Assembly: GCA_964501275.1 (NCBI GenBank) | Contig: CAZCSP010000013.1 | Span: forward strand, 1 to 64,000 | Direction of reading: 5' to 3' | Origin: 55-13 sp964501275 | GTDB taxonomy: Bacteria > Armatimonadota > Fimbriimonadia > Fimbriimonadales > Fimbriimonadaceae | Length of the DNA: 64,000 nt | Shown here: piece by piece, positions 51,333 to 59,020 of the stretch | How positions within the stretch are numbered: the stretch's first letter is position 1 | Layout of the letters: each line of letters opens with the position of its first letter | Notes under the pieces: model-generated | Databases searched by the model: none | The model's input: the letters and a program-made list of their open reading frames with translations, nothing else | What the model was told of the DNA's origin: nothing | Made by a program: the position numbers and the translations under genes

Positions 51333-52256
51333 GTGACTGTTATTCAATCAACCAACTTTTCAGAGGAGGCCTATGATCTGCTGCGCAAGGCGGCGGAGCT
51401 TGGGCCTGGATATCGCGGGCGGAAGCGAGAGGCCGATCAAGTGGAATGCCGGACGCTGGCCAACGAGTTCCGCGAGCGCGGGGAAGAGCCTCCTCCCTAT
51501 TTAGAACTGGACCCCAAGTGGGTGGAGCGTCGGGCCAAGCTTTTTGAGGCGGGCGATTATCCCGACAAAGGAGTCACTGTGACCGAGCGGGATTTGGCGG
51601 CGATGGCGGCCAATTTCGACCTGCCGGTGCCGATCTGGATCGAGCACGCCGAGTCCCCGCTGGAACTCGGATACCTCACCGAGGTCAGTACGGAGGATGG
51701 GGAACTGTTCGGCACGCTCTCCCTCACAGAGGAGGCGAACAACTTGATCGAGCGGTCCGGAGCGCGGGCGCTTTCGGTCGGACTATCCAGCGACCTGACG
51801 CGCATTCGAGAGGTCAGCCTGGTCCGATATCCGAGGGTGAAATCCGCCCAACTCTTCGACGACACGCTCCGCTTCGACACCGAAATCGAGTTCGGCATCG
51901 ACTGGCGGGCCCGATATGAGGAGGCGATCCGCAAACAGAGGCAGGACGCGGCCCAGGATCAGGTGGCCAAGTGGGTGGCGGGCGGGGTGATCACTCCAGC
52001 TCAAGCGCCCTATGTCTCGGCCCTCCTGGTGGAGGAGACGGGCGTCGAGTTCAACGGCGGCCTGACTTCGATCCGGGATTTGGTCGCGAAGCTGATTGTC
52101 GCCCAGCCCCGACATGGGATGCTGGGCGAACACGCTCCGCAGCCCGTAGAGGATGTTTCCTCCGTTCTGATGCTGCCCGAAGAGGCGGCTTTTTATCGGA
52201 AGCACTTTCCGGATGTAAGTCTGGAAGCGATTGCGCAGAAGCGCCGGTCGGCTTGA
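51333..52256 (+). CDS. Phage head maturation protease / scaffold-like protein
   Basis: 307 residues. The part VTVTERDLAAMAANFDLPVPIWIEHAESPLELGYLTEVSTEDGELFGTL and SLVRYPRVKSAQLF matches the protease (gpI-like) of Mu-type phages, with a C-terminal helical scaffold segment (ARYEEAIRKQRQDAAQDQVAKW). It trims scaffold and capsid during head assembly. GTG 51333 is the start; GAGG stands next to it. Its last codons (EAIAQKRRSA) are repeated in a 95-bp tandem array beyond the stop codon. The order protease, decoration, capsid is standard. Confidence 0.75.
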   Translation: MTVIQSTNFSEEAYDLLRKAAELGPGYRGRKREADQVECRTLANEFRERGEEPPPYLELDPKWVERRAKLFEAGDYPDKGVTVTERDLAAMAANFDLPVPIWIEHAESPLELGYLTEVSTEDGELFGTLSLTEEANNLIERSGARALSVGLSSDLTRIREVSLVRYPRVKSAQLFDDTLRFDTEIEFGIDWRARYEEAIRKQRQDAAQDQVAKWVAGGVITPAQAPYVSALLVEETGVEFNGGLTSIRDLVAKLIVAQPRHGMLGEHAPQPVEDVSSVLMLPEEAAFYRKHFPDVSLEAIAQKRRSA

Positions 52257-52489
52257 CTTGTCCGACGATAAATCGTCGGTTTGAAAGCGGCAATGAATTG
52301 CCGCACTCTAAACAGCTTGAGGCGATCGTGCAGAAGCGTCGGTCGGCTTAACTTGTCCGACGATAAATCGTCGGACTGAAAGCGGCAATGAATTGCCGCA
52401 CTCTAAACAGCTTGAGGCGATTGTGCAGAAGCGTCGGTCGGCTTGACTTGTCCGACGATAAATCGTCGGTTTGAAAGCGGCAATGAATT
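52227..52489. repeat. 95-bp tandem array carrying the protease gene 3' end
   Basis: Repeat units start at 52227, 52322 and 52417 (95 bases apart). Each holds the codons for a short (E)AI(A/V)QKRRSA end plus stop, then a hairpin CCGACGATAAATCGTCGG and another GCGGCAATGAATTGCCGC. The third unit runs into the gap, so the copy number is not known. Confidence 0.9.
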
Positions 52490-52589
52490 NNNNNNNNNNN
52501 NNNNNNNNNNNNNNNNNNNNNNNNNNNNNNNNNNNNNNNNNNNNNNNNNNNNNNNNNNNNNNNNNNNNNNNNNNNNNNNNNNNNNNNNN
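52490..52589. other. Scaffold gap of 100 N
   Basis: Exactly 100 undetermined bases, the usual filler for a gap of unknown size. It falls inside a tandem repeat; GCCGCACTCTAAACA after it matches the end of a unit, so the gap hides more copies. Confidence 0.98.
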
Positions 52590-52619
52590 GCCGCACTCTA
52601 AACAATTGGAGGTTTCATT

Positions 52620-53060
52620 TTGGCAGCATTAGCTACCGCATTCGAGGCGTTTGAGAAACCTGGCCTCGTCGTCAACTACAAGATTTCGAATGTGAAGGTG
52701 TTCAAGGGCGGGTTGCTTGCGATCAATTCTTCCGGCTATCTGATCCCGATTGCCCACGGCACTGCGAACCTGAAGTTTGCCGGTGTCGCCAATGAAACGG
52801 TCGACAACTCGGGCGGCTCGGCGGGCGACAAGGGCGTCAACGTGACGAAGTCCGGCTCGTTCGTCTTCAAGGCCGCCAGCGGCTTTACTCCCGCCATCGC
52901 CGACCTGGGCAAAGAGGTCTACGCTAACACCGACTGGGAGGTCCAGATCGCCACCGGCGGCCTGAGCAACCAGTATAAAGTCGGCACCATCACCGCATTG
53001 GAAAACACCTCGACCGGAGCCGTCGGCGTTCGGGTGAGGATTGATAACTACAGTTTGTAG
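52620..53060 (+). CDS. Phage head decoration-like protein
   Basis: 146 residues; TTG start with GGAGG seven bases upstream. VKVFKGGLLAINSSGYLIPIAHGTANLKFAGVANETVDNSGGSAGDKGV resembles DUF2190/head-fibre or decoration proteins that follow the capsid protease in Mu-like phages. It lacks signal peptide and is Gly/Ser/Thr-rich. The position between protease and major capsid protein supports the role; the exact family is uncertain. Confidence 0.7.
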   Translation: MAALATAFEAFEKPGLVVNYKISNVKVFKGGLLAINSSGYLIPIAHGTANLKFAGVANETVDNSGGSAGDKGVNVTKSGSFVFKAASGFTPAIADLGKEVYANTDWEVQIATGGLSNQYKVGTITALENTSTGAVGVRVRIDNYSL

Positions 53061-53062
53061 GT

Positions 53063-53212
53063 GGTGGGCGTTAGGCGTTGGGTGTTAGGCTTTGGGTTTT
53101 AGGTTTTAGGTTTTAGGTTAATAGGACATATAGGACTTATAAGACCTATAAGCCAAGCACCAAGCACCAAGCACCAAACGCCAAACACCAAACACCAAAC
53201 ACCATCCCCCCG
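53063..53212. repeat. Composite GT-rich / AC-rich inverted repeat element
   Basis: Left arm GGCGTTAGGCGTTGGG and GGTTTTAGGTTTTAGG; centre TATAGGACTTATAAGACC; right arm CCAAGCACCAAGCACC and CCAAACACCAAACACC. It separates decoration and capsid genes of the phage module. Confidence 0.8.
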
Positions 53213-53231
53213 TCCCCAAAAGGAGGTTCCT

Positions 53232-54170
53232 ATGGCTCTTACCAAGAGCGACATTCCTGATCTTTTGATCCCTGGCCTAAAGGCCGAATTTGGCGAGGCT
53301 TATCGCAGCGAACTCGATCAGAGTATCGCCGACCGCATCGCCACTGTTATCAGCACCACCATGCCGAGCCAGAAGTATGCTTGGCTGGGCAGCGTGCCGC
53401 CGATGCGCGAGTTTGTCGACGAGCGTCAGCCGACCGGGATCGCGCCCTACTCAGTCACCATCGAGGACAAGGTCTTCGAAGCCAGCTTGGCGATCGACCG
53501 CCGTGCCATCGAGGATGACCAGCTCGACATGGTCCGCATGAAGGTGCGCGACTTGGCGTTTCGGGTGGCGGCGCATCGGCAGCAGATGGTGGTGGAGGCT
53601 CTGGCAGGCGGCAGTTCGGGCATCGGCTACAACGGGCAGCCCCTGATCGCCACCACCCATCCGGTGCATGGCGGCGCGACTTACTCGAACAAGACCACCA
53701 GCGCTTTGGACGCCACCACTTTGGCCGGAGCGATCAATGCGATGATGCTGGTTCCCGACGACCAAGGGACGCCCCTCGGGATCGTGCCGGATACGCTCGT
53801 GGTGGGGCCGAAACTCCAGTGGGCGGCCATGGAATTGGTCGAGAGCCCGGTCGTGGTCTACAAAGGCAACAGCAACGACACCGCCGCCGCAACCCCGTAC
53901 CTGAACGCGTTCCGAGGCCGCCTGAACGTGGTGGTCAGCCCGTTCTTGCGCGATTCTTCGGATGATTATTGGTTCCTTTTGGACACCAAGCGCCCGATCA
54001 AGTCGATCATCCTGCAGCAGCGGAGCGACGTGCCCGTGGAGTTCACCGCGCTCGACGATCCGAACTCGTCCGAGTCCGCCTGGATGCGCGACCGGTTCTA
54101 CTATGGAGTCCGGGGCCGCTACAACGTCGGGTTTGGGCTGTGGCAGACCGTGTACGGAGGGATTCTCTGA
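53232..54170 (+). CDS. Mu-like major capsid protein (gpT family)
   Basis: 312 residues with AAAGGAGG before ATG. SVPPMREFVDERQPTGIAPYSVTIEDKVFEASLAIDRRAIEDDQLDMVRM and VEALAGGSSGIGYNGQPLIATTHPVHGG are the classic gpT segments of the HK97-like fold that builds the icosahedral shell. The last base of its stop codon is the A of the next ATG. The sequence shows no sign of decay. Confidence 0.93.
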   Translation: MALTKSDIPDLLIPGLKAEFGEAYRSELDQSIADRIATVISTTMPSQKYAWLGSVPPMREFVDERQPTGIAPYSVTIEDKVFEASLAIDRRAIEDDQLDMVRMKVRDLAFRVAAHRQQMVVEALAGGSSGIGYNGQPLIATTHPVHGGATYSNKTTSALDATTLAGAINAMMLVPDDQGTPLGIVPDTLVVGPKLQWAAMELVESPVVVYKGNSNDTAAATPYLNAFRGRLNVVVSPFLRDSSDDYWFLLDTKRPIKSIILQQRSDVPVEFTALDDPNSSESAWMRDRFYYGVRGRYNVGFGLWQTVYGGIL

Positions 54171-54433
54171 TGGGAGTCGCCGAAACCGTCGCCCTGGCCC
54201 TGTCGGCATTGACTGGAGGTTTGGTAGGAGCGGCTTCGGCCGCCTACCTCTCCGGGGTGCGGGTCGCGGGAACCATCGAAGGCTTCCGTGCCGCTTTCCA
54301 AGCCTACATGGAAGGCCGAACCGACGAGCCGTCCTTGATCCTGCAGGCCGCTTTCGAAGAGTTGGATTCCGCCTGGCGAGCCTTCGGCGCATCGCTGGAC
54401 CGGCTGGGGAAGGCGGCGAAGATTAGGAAGTAG
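54170..54433 (+). CDS. Small phage-module protein with N-terminal membrane helix, 87 aa
   Basis: MGVAETVALALSALTGGLVGAASAAYLSG gives one hydrophobic Ala/Gly-rich segment; the rest is helical (FRAAFQAYMEG, EELDSAWRAFGASLDRLG). The ATG overlaps the stop codon of the capsid gene by one base, so it belongs to the same unit. Function unknown. Confidence 0.65.
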   Translation: MGVAETVALALSALTGGLVGAASAAYLSGVRVAGTIEGFRAAFQAYMEGRTDEPSLILQAAFEELDSAWRAFGASLDRLGKAAKIRK

Positions 54434-54436
54434 GGG

Positions 54437-54549
54437 GAGACGGCGTTGCGGCATTGGGGCTTAGCGGTTTTGGGGATCGGACTTATCTGTCCCATCCGAC
54501 GTATCTGACGATCAACCGTAATGCCGCAATGCCGCAATGCCGTTAAGCC
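54437..54549. repeat. Composite inverted repeat element (GCCGCAATGCCGCAATGCC type)
   Basis: Left arm GGCGTTGCGGCATTGGGG, centre GGACTTATCTGTCCC, right arm AATGCCGCAATGCCGCAATG. Same variant as 19067-19193. It lies within the phage module between two head genes. Confidence 0.75.
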
Positions 54550-54575
54550 CTAACCCATCCCAAGGAGGACGCTTC

Positions 54576-54989
54576 ATGTCCCTTACCGTTACCCGCGCTC
54601 GGATCAAGGAGAAGTGCGCGGTTTCTGATAGTAGTTACGATACGCCGATCGACAACATCATTGCCGACTACGTGGCGCCCATCGAGTACGCGATTCGGGC
54701 GGAGTACATCGCCGATTCCGGGAACACCGGACTCCAGGCGACCCTGAATTTGGGGGCGTTGGAGATCTGCTGTGGCGAGTTTGTGGCCCAGCGTCTTCGC
54801 GAGCCTGGCGCGGCGGAGGGGATCGAGTTGGAGGGGCTGGTCCTCACCCCGTTCTTCCGCCGCTCCGCCCGAGACCCCAGCGGACTCATCTTCGCCGGGT
54901 GGATCAGGCTGAAGCCGTACCTGAAGACCGGCGTCGATATCGGCCCGATTGCCGGAGTCTTGAGCGGATTCAAGGAGGAAGCTGAATGA
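54576..54989 (+). CDS. Phage head-tail connector-like protein, 137 aa
   Basis: ATG 54576 follows AAGGAGGAC. Helical opening SLTVTRARIKEKCAVSDSSYDTPIDNIIADYVAPIEYAI and ALEICCGEFVAQRLREPG fit the size and position of gp6-like or Mu gp36-like connectors that close the head. It overlaps the next gene by four bases (ATGA). Identification by position and helical pattern only. Confidence 0.6.
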   Translation: MSLTVTRARIKEKCAVSDSSYDTPIDNIIADYVAPIEYAIRAEYIADSGNTGLQATLNLGALEICCGEFVAQRLREPGAAEGIELEGLVLTPFFRRSARDPSGLIFAGWIRLKPYLKTGVDIGPIAGVLSGFKEEAE

Positions 54990-55288
54990 GCCTGATGCCT
55001 GCCCGATTCAAGACCGCCATCCTGCGTGTCGGCGACCCGTTTACGGTGAGCGGCAATCCGCGAGTCGGCTGGTTCCGAATCGCCAGCTTCAGCCGAGCCC
55101 TGCTCTACGCCACTCCCGCCGAAGCCGACGGATACAGCAAGCCCATGCAAATCCTCACCGTCCCCCACGACGACCCAACAACGGTTGGCGACACCGTCTC
55201 CTGGGATGGGTTGAGCCTTGTGGTCAAGAAGGCGGTGAAGGTGAGGCTACGCGGCGAGACGGTGGCGAGGCAGTTGCTGGTGGCGTGA
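54986..55288 (+). CDS. Phage head-tail joining-like protein, 100 aa
   Basis: A beta-rich protein (GWFRIASFSRALLYATP, MQILTVPHDDPTTVGDTVSWDGLSLVVKKAVKVRLRGETVARQLLV) of the size of head-closure/stopper proteins. It overlaps the preceding connector gene and is the last phage-like gene; no tail genes follow before the chromosomal mqnC gene. Confidence 0.6.
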   Translation: MSLMPARFKTAILRVGDPFTVSGNPRVGWFRIASFSRALLYATPAEADGYSKPMQILTVPHDDPTTVGDTVSWDGLSLVVKKAVKVRLRGETVARQLLVA

Positions 55289-55320
55289 ATAAATGGGATA
55301 CATCTATAGCCGTCCGACCC

Positions 55321-55429
55321 GAAGGGTGTAGCCGTGGGCAGGGCCCCGCGATAAGGCTTGTCGTTCTATTGCGAATCTGTAGTTGATTACAACCCAGTTG
55401 CGTGGGCCCAGCCCACGGCTACACCCTTC
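55321..55429. repeat. 26-bp inverted repeat (GAAGGGTGTAGCCGTGGGC arms)
   Basis: Arms at 55321-55346 and 55404-55429 match at 25 of 26 positions. It lies just after the last phage gene and could form a large hairpin, act as terminator, or mark a junction. Confidence 0.85.
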
Positions 55430-55542
55430 AGGTTGGCTTCTGAGGAGGAAAGCTCTTCGCCAGAAGTAGCAGAGTGCATGGAGTAGGGCCATGCCAACTT
55501 TCAACAAAAACTGAAACCTCCCCAGGTACAATCCCACACAGC

Positions 55543-56628
55543 ATGGCGACTCTTGCCCCTGAGCGCATTTCTATCGACTCTATCGCTGACAAGGTCTTTG
55601 CCGATCAGCGGATTACGCCTGAGGAAGCGCTCTTCCTCTACCGCCACCCCAACATCCTGGACCTGGCGACCTTGGCAGACTATCGTCGGAAGCAGAAGGC
55701 GGACCCGAGTACCGTCACCTACATCATCGGGCGCATCCTCAATTACACCAACGTCTGCTGGGTGCGGTGTAAGTTTTGCGCCTTCTATCGGACTCCCAAC
55801 CATGAGGAGGGCTACCTGCATAGCGATGAAGATATCCTTGCCAAGGTGCAGGATACGGTGGAGAAGGGCGGGGTGGAGATTCTTTTCCAGGGCGGGCTGA
55901 ATCCCAAGCTGAAGATCGACTACTACGAGGGCATCTTTGCCAAGGTTAAGGCTAAGTTTCCCGAGGTGATCCTACACGCGCTCTCGCCTGCCGAGATCAT
56001 CTACATCGCCCACATCAGCAAACTGAGCCTGACCGAGTGTCTGACGCGGCTGAAGGCGGCGGGACTGCATTCCATCCCGGGCGCGGGCGGGGAGATTTTG
56101 GTGGACCGGGTGCGGGCCATCATTGCCCCCTATAAGGACACCACCGACGAGTGGCTGGAGTGCATGAGAGCCGCCTCGGCATTGGGGATTCGGAGCACGG
56201 CCTCCATGATGTTCGGCCACGTGGAGACCATCGAGGATCGCATCGAGCATTTGGGGCGGATTCGGGATTTGCAGGACGAGTGCAATCCGTTCCGCGCCTT
56301 CATCTCCTGGAACTTCCAACCCGAAGAGACCAACCTGCCCATCCCCAACAAGGCCAGCGGCGCCGATTATCTGCGGACCGTCGCCATCTCGCGCATCTTC
56401 CTCGACAACTTCGACAACTTCCAAGTCTCCATCCTCACCCAAGGTCCCAAGATCGCTCAGGCGGCCTTGAGCTACGGCGCAAACGATTTTGGCTCGGTCA
56501 TGATCGAGGAGAACGTGGTCTCAGCCGCCGGAAACAAGTTCATCCTATCAGCCGAAGAGTTCGAGCGGCTGATCGAGGGCGCGGGGTATGTGGCGAAGCG
56601 TCGGAACACCCGGTATGAGCTGATTTAG
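55543..56628 (+). CDS. mqnC: Cyclic dehypoxanthinyl futalosine synthase
   Basis: 361 residues. NVCWVRCKFCAFYR holds the CxxxCxxC radical SAM motif; ILFQGGLNPKLKIDYY, GLHSIPGAGGEILVD, STASMMFGHVET and GANDFGSVMIEENVV are hallmarks of MqnC, which cyclises dehypoxanthine futalosine in the futalosine route to menaquinone. A TACAAT box lies ten bases upstream of ATG 55543. It is a chromosomal gene following the phage module. Confidence 0.95.
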   Translation: MATLAPERISIDSIADKVFADQRITPEEALFLYRHPNILDLATLADYRRKQKADPSTVTYIIGRILNYTNVCWVRCKFCAFYRTPNHEEGYLHSDEDILAKVQDTVEKGGVEILFQGGLNPKLKIDYYEGIFAKVKAKFPEVILHALSPAEIIYIAHISKLSLTECLTRLKAAGLHSIPGAGGEILVDRVRAIIAPYKDTTDEWLECMRAASALGIRSTASMMFGHVETIEDRIEHLGRIRDLQDECNPFRAFISWNFQPEETNLPIPNKASGADYLRTVAISRIFLDNFDNFQVSILTQGPKIAQAALSYGANDFGSVMIEENVVSAAGNKFILSAEEFERLIEGAGYVAKRRNTRYELI

Positions 56629-56744
56629 GCGGCTTGTCGGCGTTAGGGCATTACGGTATTGGGGCTTAGGATAGATTCCCGAGCTTCTTCGCAGGGTGCT
56701 GGGGGAAGTTACAAACTCACCATAATCTGGCGGATCATGGGACA

Positions 56745-56767
56745 CATGGGCAGGCTGCCCATGCCAC
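56745..56767. repeat. ATGGGCAGGCTGCCCAT palindrome
   Basis: CATGGGCAGGCTGCCCATG is nearly a perfect palindrome; a related sequence lies at 57566-57603. The pair flanks the hypothetical gene at 56826-57479. Confidence 0.65.
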
Positions 56768-56825
56768 GACGTCTAGTTTCCAGCAAGTTGCGAACGAAAT
56801 GACCTTCTGATAGGGTCTCCTGAAT

Positions 56826-57479
56826 ATGCTCCTGGAGTTGATTGCTGCCATTTGCCTTCAAGCCCAAGGGCTTTTTGAGAAGACGCACACCATCACGAGT
56901 ACCTACTACGTGGAAGTGAAGGTGTACAACCCCGAGTTGCTGTTCACGCTCAATTTCATTTTGGATGAATCCGTCGAATACCTGGTCCGAGATGAGTTGA
57001 CTCACAATGTCAGATACAAAATAGAAGATGTGGCCGTTCGCCCAAGCTTTAAAGATGCCGGCCATGTCTCCCTGCTTCTTTCCACAATGGGCCTGTCAGG
57101 AGGCGAGTATCGACTTATAAGCCAGCATGATGATCTTCTTGCTGGACTCATCCTTCGAAGCGCCCCAATAGGTCCCCCTAGTCAGTATCAGGTTGGGAGA
57201 TTCACATCCACTTTGCCAAAGGAGATCACTCTATTTGCTCAAAAATTCAAACTGGTCAACAGTGATATTAAGCCGTCGAGACCATCTCAACAGAACCGTA
57301 TCAGAGCCAGTTTTTCCTTGATTGAGGAATCTGGGGCGGGTTCTATTTCGCATATCACACTCGATCGGCAATGGGACGACTTAGGTCGAACCATCTTTGC
57401 CGACATATCTATCCTAGGCGGAGGCAATAGCCGCGCGACATTGAGGATGCAACGGGTGCCGCCAGATAGGAGGAAGTAG
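56826..57479 (+). CDS. Hypothetical protein, 217 aa
   Basis: A mostly beta-strand protein with a short hydrophobic N-terminus (MLLELIAAICLQAQG) that may be a signal peptide. TITSTYYVEVKVYNPELLFTLNFILDESVEYLV and ATLRMQRVPPDRRK at the end. Base composition is less GC-rich than the neighbours, and the gene lies between two copies of a palindromic repeat, hints of recent acquisition. Function unknown. Confidence 0.6.
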   Translation: MLLELIAAICLQAQGLFEKTHTITSTYYVEVKVYNPELLFTLNFILDESVEYLVRDELTHNVRYKIEDVAVRPSFKDAGHVSLLLSTMGLSGGEYRLISQHDDLLAGLILRSAPIGPPSQYQVGRFTSTLPKEITLFAQKFKLVNSDIKPSRPSQQNRIRASFSLIEESGAGSISHITLDRQWDDLGRTIFADISILGGGNSRATLRMQRVPPDRRK

Positions 57480-57616
57480 GAGCAAGCAAACTTACTTCTT
57501 GGTATTACTTGCCTTCTTTCTGTGATGCCTCCAGGGGACAAGGCTGAGAGGAATGTACAGACTCCCATGGCCTGGTAGGCCATGGGCAGGCTGCCTATGC
57601 CATTATTCCCTCTACC

Positions 57617-58774
57617 CTATTCCTTTCCGCCCGCCAACTTCATGATCCGCTTCGATGTGCCCATGGAGCCTACTGAGAGGCCGCTGGGGCTTCGGGTGGG
57701 GGCGGCGCTGGCGTCCTCTGGGGTCCAGAAGACAAAGGGTTGGATGCTGCCGGAGCGGATGTTGGTGGCAGTTCCGCCGGCGGCTGGGACCTTGTAGACG
57801 CCGGAAGTAGCGCTGCTCAGGGTGACGCGGGTGAAGGCTATTTCGGTTCCGCCGGGATTCCAAGAGCTGCCAAAGCAGCGATCTGACGCGCTGGAATTGA
57901 CACTGGTGATCTTGACTTTGGAGGCGCCATTCGAAGCCATCGTCCAGATCTCATATTGGCCCGACTGGTTCGAAGTGTAACTAATTTTGTCTCCCGTCTT
58001 ATTGTACTGGGGCATAAACGTATCGCCGCTTGTGGTCAGGACCGTTGGGTTCGAGCCATCCAGATCGATGGCCTTGATCCGGGGCGAGGAGGCGCTGGTG
58101 GGCCAGAAGGTGTAGACGATGCGAGTTCCGGTAGGGGATACAAAGGCGTCGTCGGCATCGTCGATTGCGGTCGGCGTTTGGTTGGCGCTCGTCGAGCTGA
58201 TCACATACAGACGGTAGCGGTATTGAGGCTCCTGGGGCGTTCCCACGGAGGTCGCGCCGGTGAAGACGATCTGCGTTCCGTCTGGTGTGTACATGACGGA
58301 GCCGATATCCTTGAAAGTCGTCTGTGTCAAACGGGTGGCTCCGGCGAAGGAGACGGTTGCGTTCGTATAGACGGCATAGTCCGCGTCTGGGCCGGGGGCA
58401 TTGGTGTAGCCAAAGGCGACGTTTGCGGCGTTTACCGGGTTCTGGGCGAAGGTCTTGAAGTTCGCCGTCATGTCCACGTAGGTTTGCTCGTCGCCACCAT
58501 TCTCGTCGACGTGCTTTACATCTTGGGCGGAATCGATGAAGAAGATGCGATTGACGGGCAGGGTGGAGCCAGTTGAACCGGTTGTCTCGCTGGTGGTGGT
58601 GGCGTTTGTGCTTCCGTTGTTGCCGCCGTTGCCTCCGTTCGCGTTGGTCCCGTTCGAACCTCCCCCACTACCGCCTCCGCCTCCGCAACCCAGCATCACA
58701 ACGAATGCCGTCAAGAGGGAGAGAAGAATCAACTGGGGACGGTTGTCCCGAATACGCGCGATGAGGTTATGCAT
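57617..58774 (-). CDS. Lipoprotein with TolB/WD40-like beta-propeller
   Basis: 385 residues. A hydrophobic stretch ends in a lipobox VVMLGC (Cys at about 30), followed by a Gly/Asn/Thr low-complexity linker (GGGGGSGGGSNGTNANGGNG). Then repeats such as VMYTPDGTQIVFTG, SPTGTRIVYTF, YNKTGDKISYTSNQSG and WNPGGTEIAFTRV form TolB-like propeller blades. It likely faces the periplasm or surface, anchored in the outer membrane, and binds a partner; the cargo is unknown. Confidence 0.83.
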   Translation of the reverse strand: MHNLIARIRDNRPQLILLSLLTAFVVMLGCGGGGGSGGGSNGTNANGGNGGNNGSTNATTTSETTGSTGSTLPVNRIFFIDSAQDVKHVDENGGDEQTYVDMTANFKTFAQNPVNAANVAFGYTNAPGPDADYAVYTNATVSFAGATRLTQTTFKDIGSVMYTPDGTQIVFTGATSVGTPQEPQYRYRLYVISSTSANQTPTAIDDADDAFVSPTGTRIVYTFWPTSASSPRIKAIDLDGSNPTVLTTSGDTFMPQYNKTGDKISYTSNQSGQYEIWTMASNGASKVKITSVNSSASDRCFGSSWNPGGTEIAFTRVTLSSATSGVYKVPAAGGTATNIRSGSIQPFVFWTPEDASAAPTRSPSGLSVGSMGTSKRIMKLAGGKE

Positions 58775-58891
58775 ACCGGTATGAATCTCGGACGCCTTTT
58801 GGCGTCGGGAAGTTCTGCGGAGTTATTATGGCCTGTGATGGCGCGGTGGGGGATGGGGGTGATTGCGTGATCTCGTGATTGACTTGAGGTT

Positions 58892-59020
58892 TGTAGGCGG
58901 GGGATGCATTGTGCCGCCGTTTGACTATAGGTCTTCGGTTCGACGGCGGCACAATGCATCCCCCGCCTACAGATGTTGTGGTGGCTACAAGACCCTCGGA
59001 CCTGGGGGTCCAGGCTACTG
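58892..59020. repeat. Inverted pair of AATGCATCC-core elements plus hairpin repeat
   Basis: Copies at 58892-58920 (reversed) and 58942-58973 (forward) pair into one long palindrome; a GGACCTGGGGGTCCAGGCTAC repeat follows at 58977-59017 and runs into the stop codon of the next gene. Confidence 0.8.

Noticed and set aside
52227..52489. CRISPR array
   Set aside because: Units are 95 bases, nearly identical throughout with no unique spacers, and no cas genes are near.
53451..54392. 313-aa open frame opposite the capsid gene
   Set aside because: The gpT-like capsid protein on the plus strand explains the open frame.
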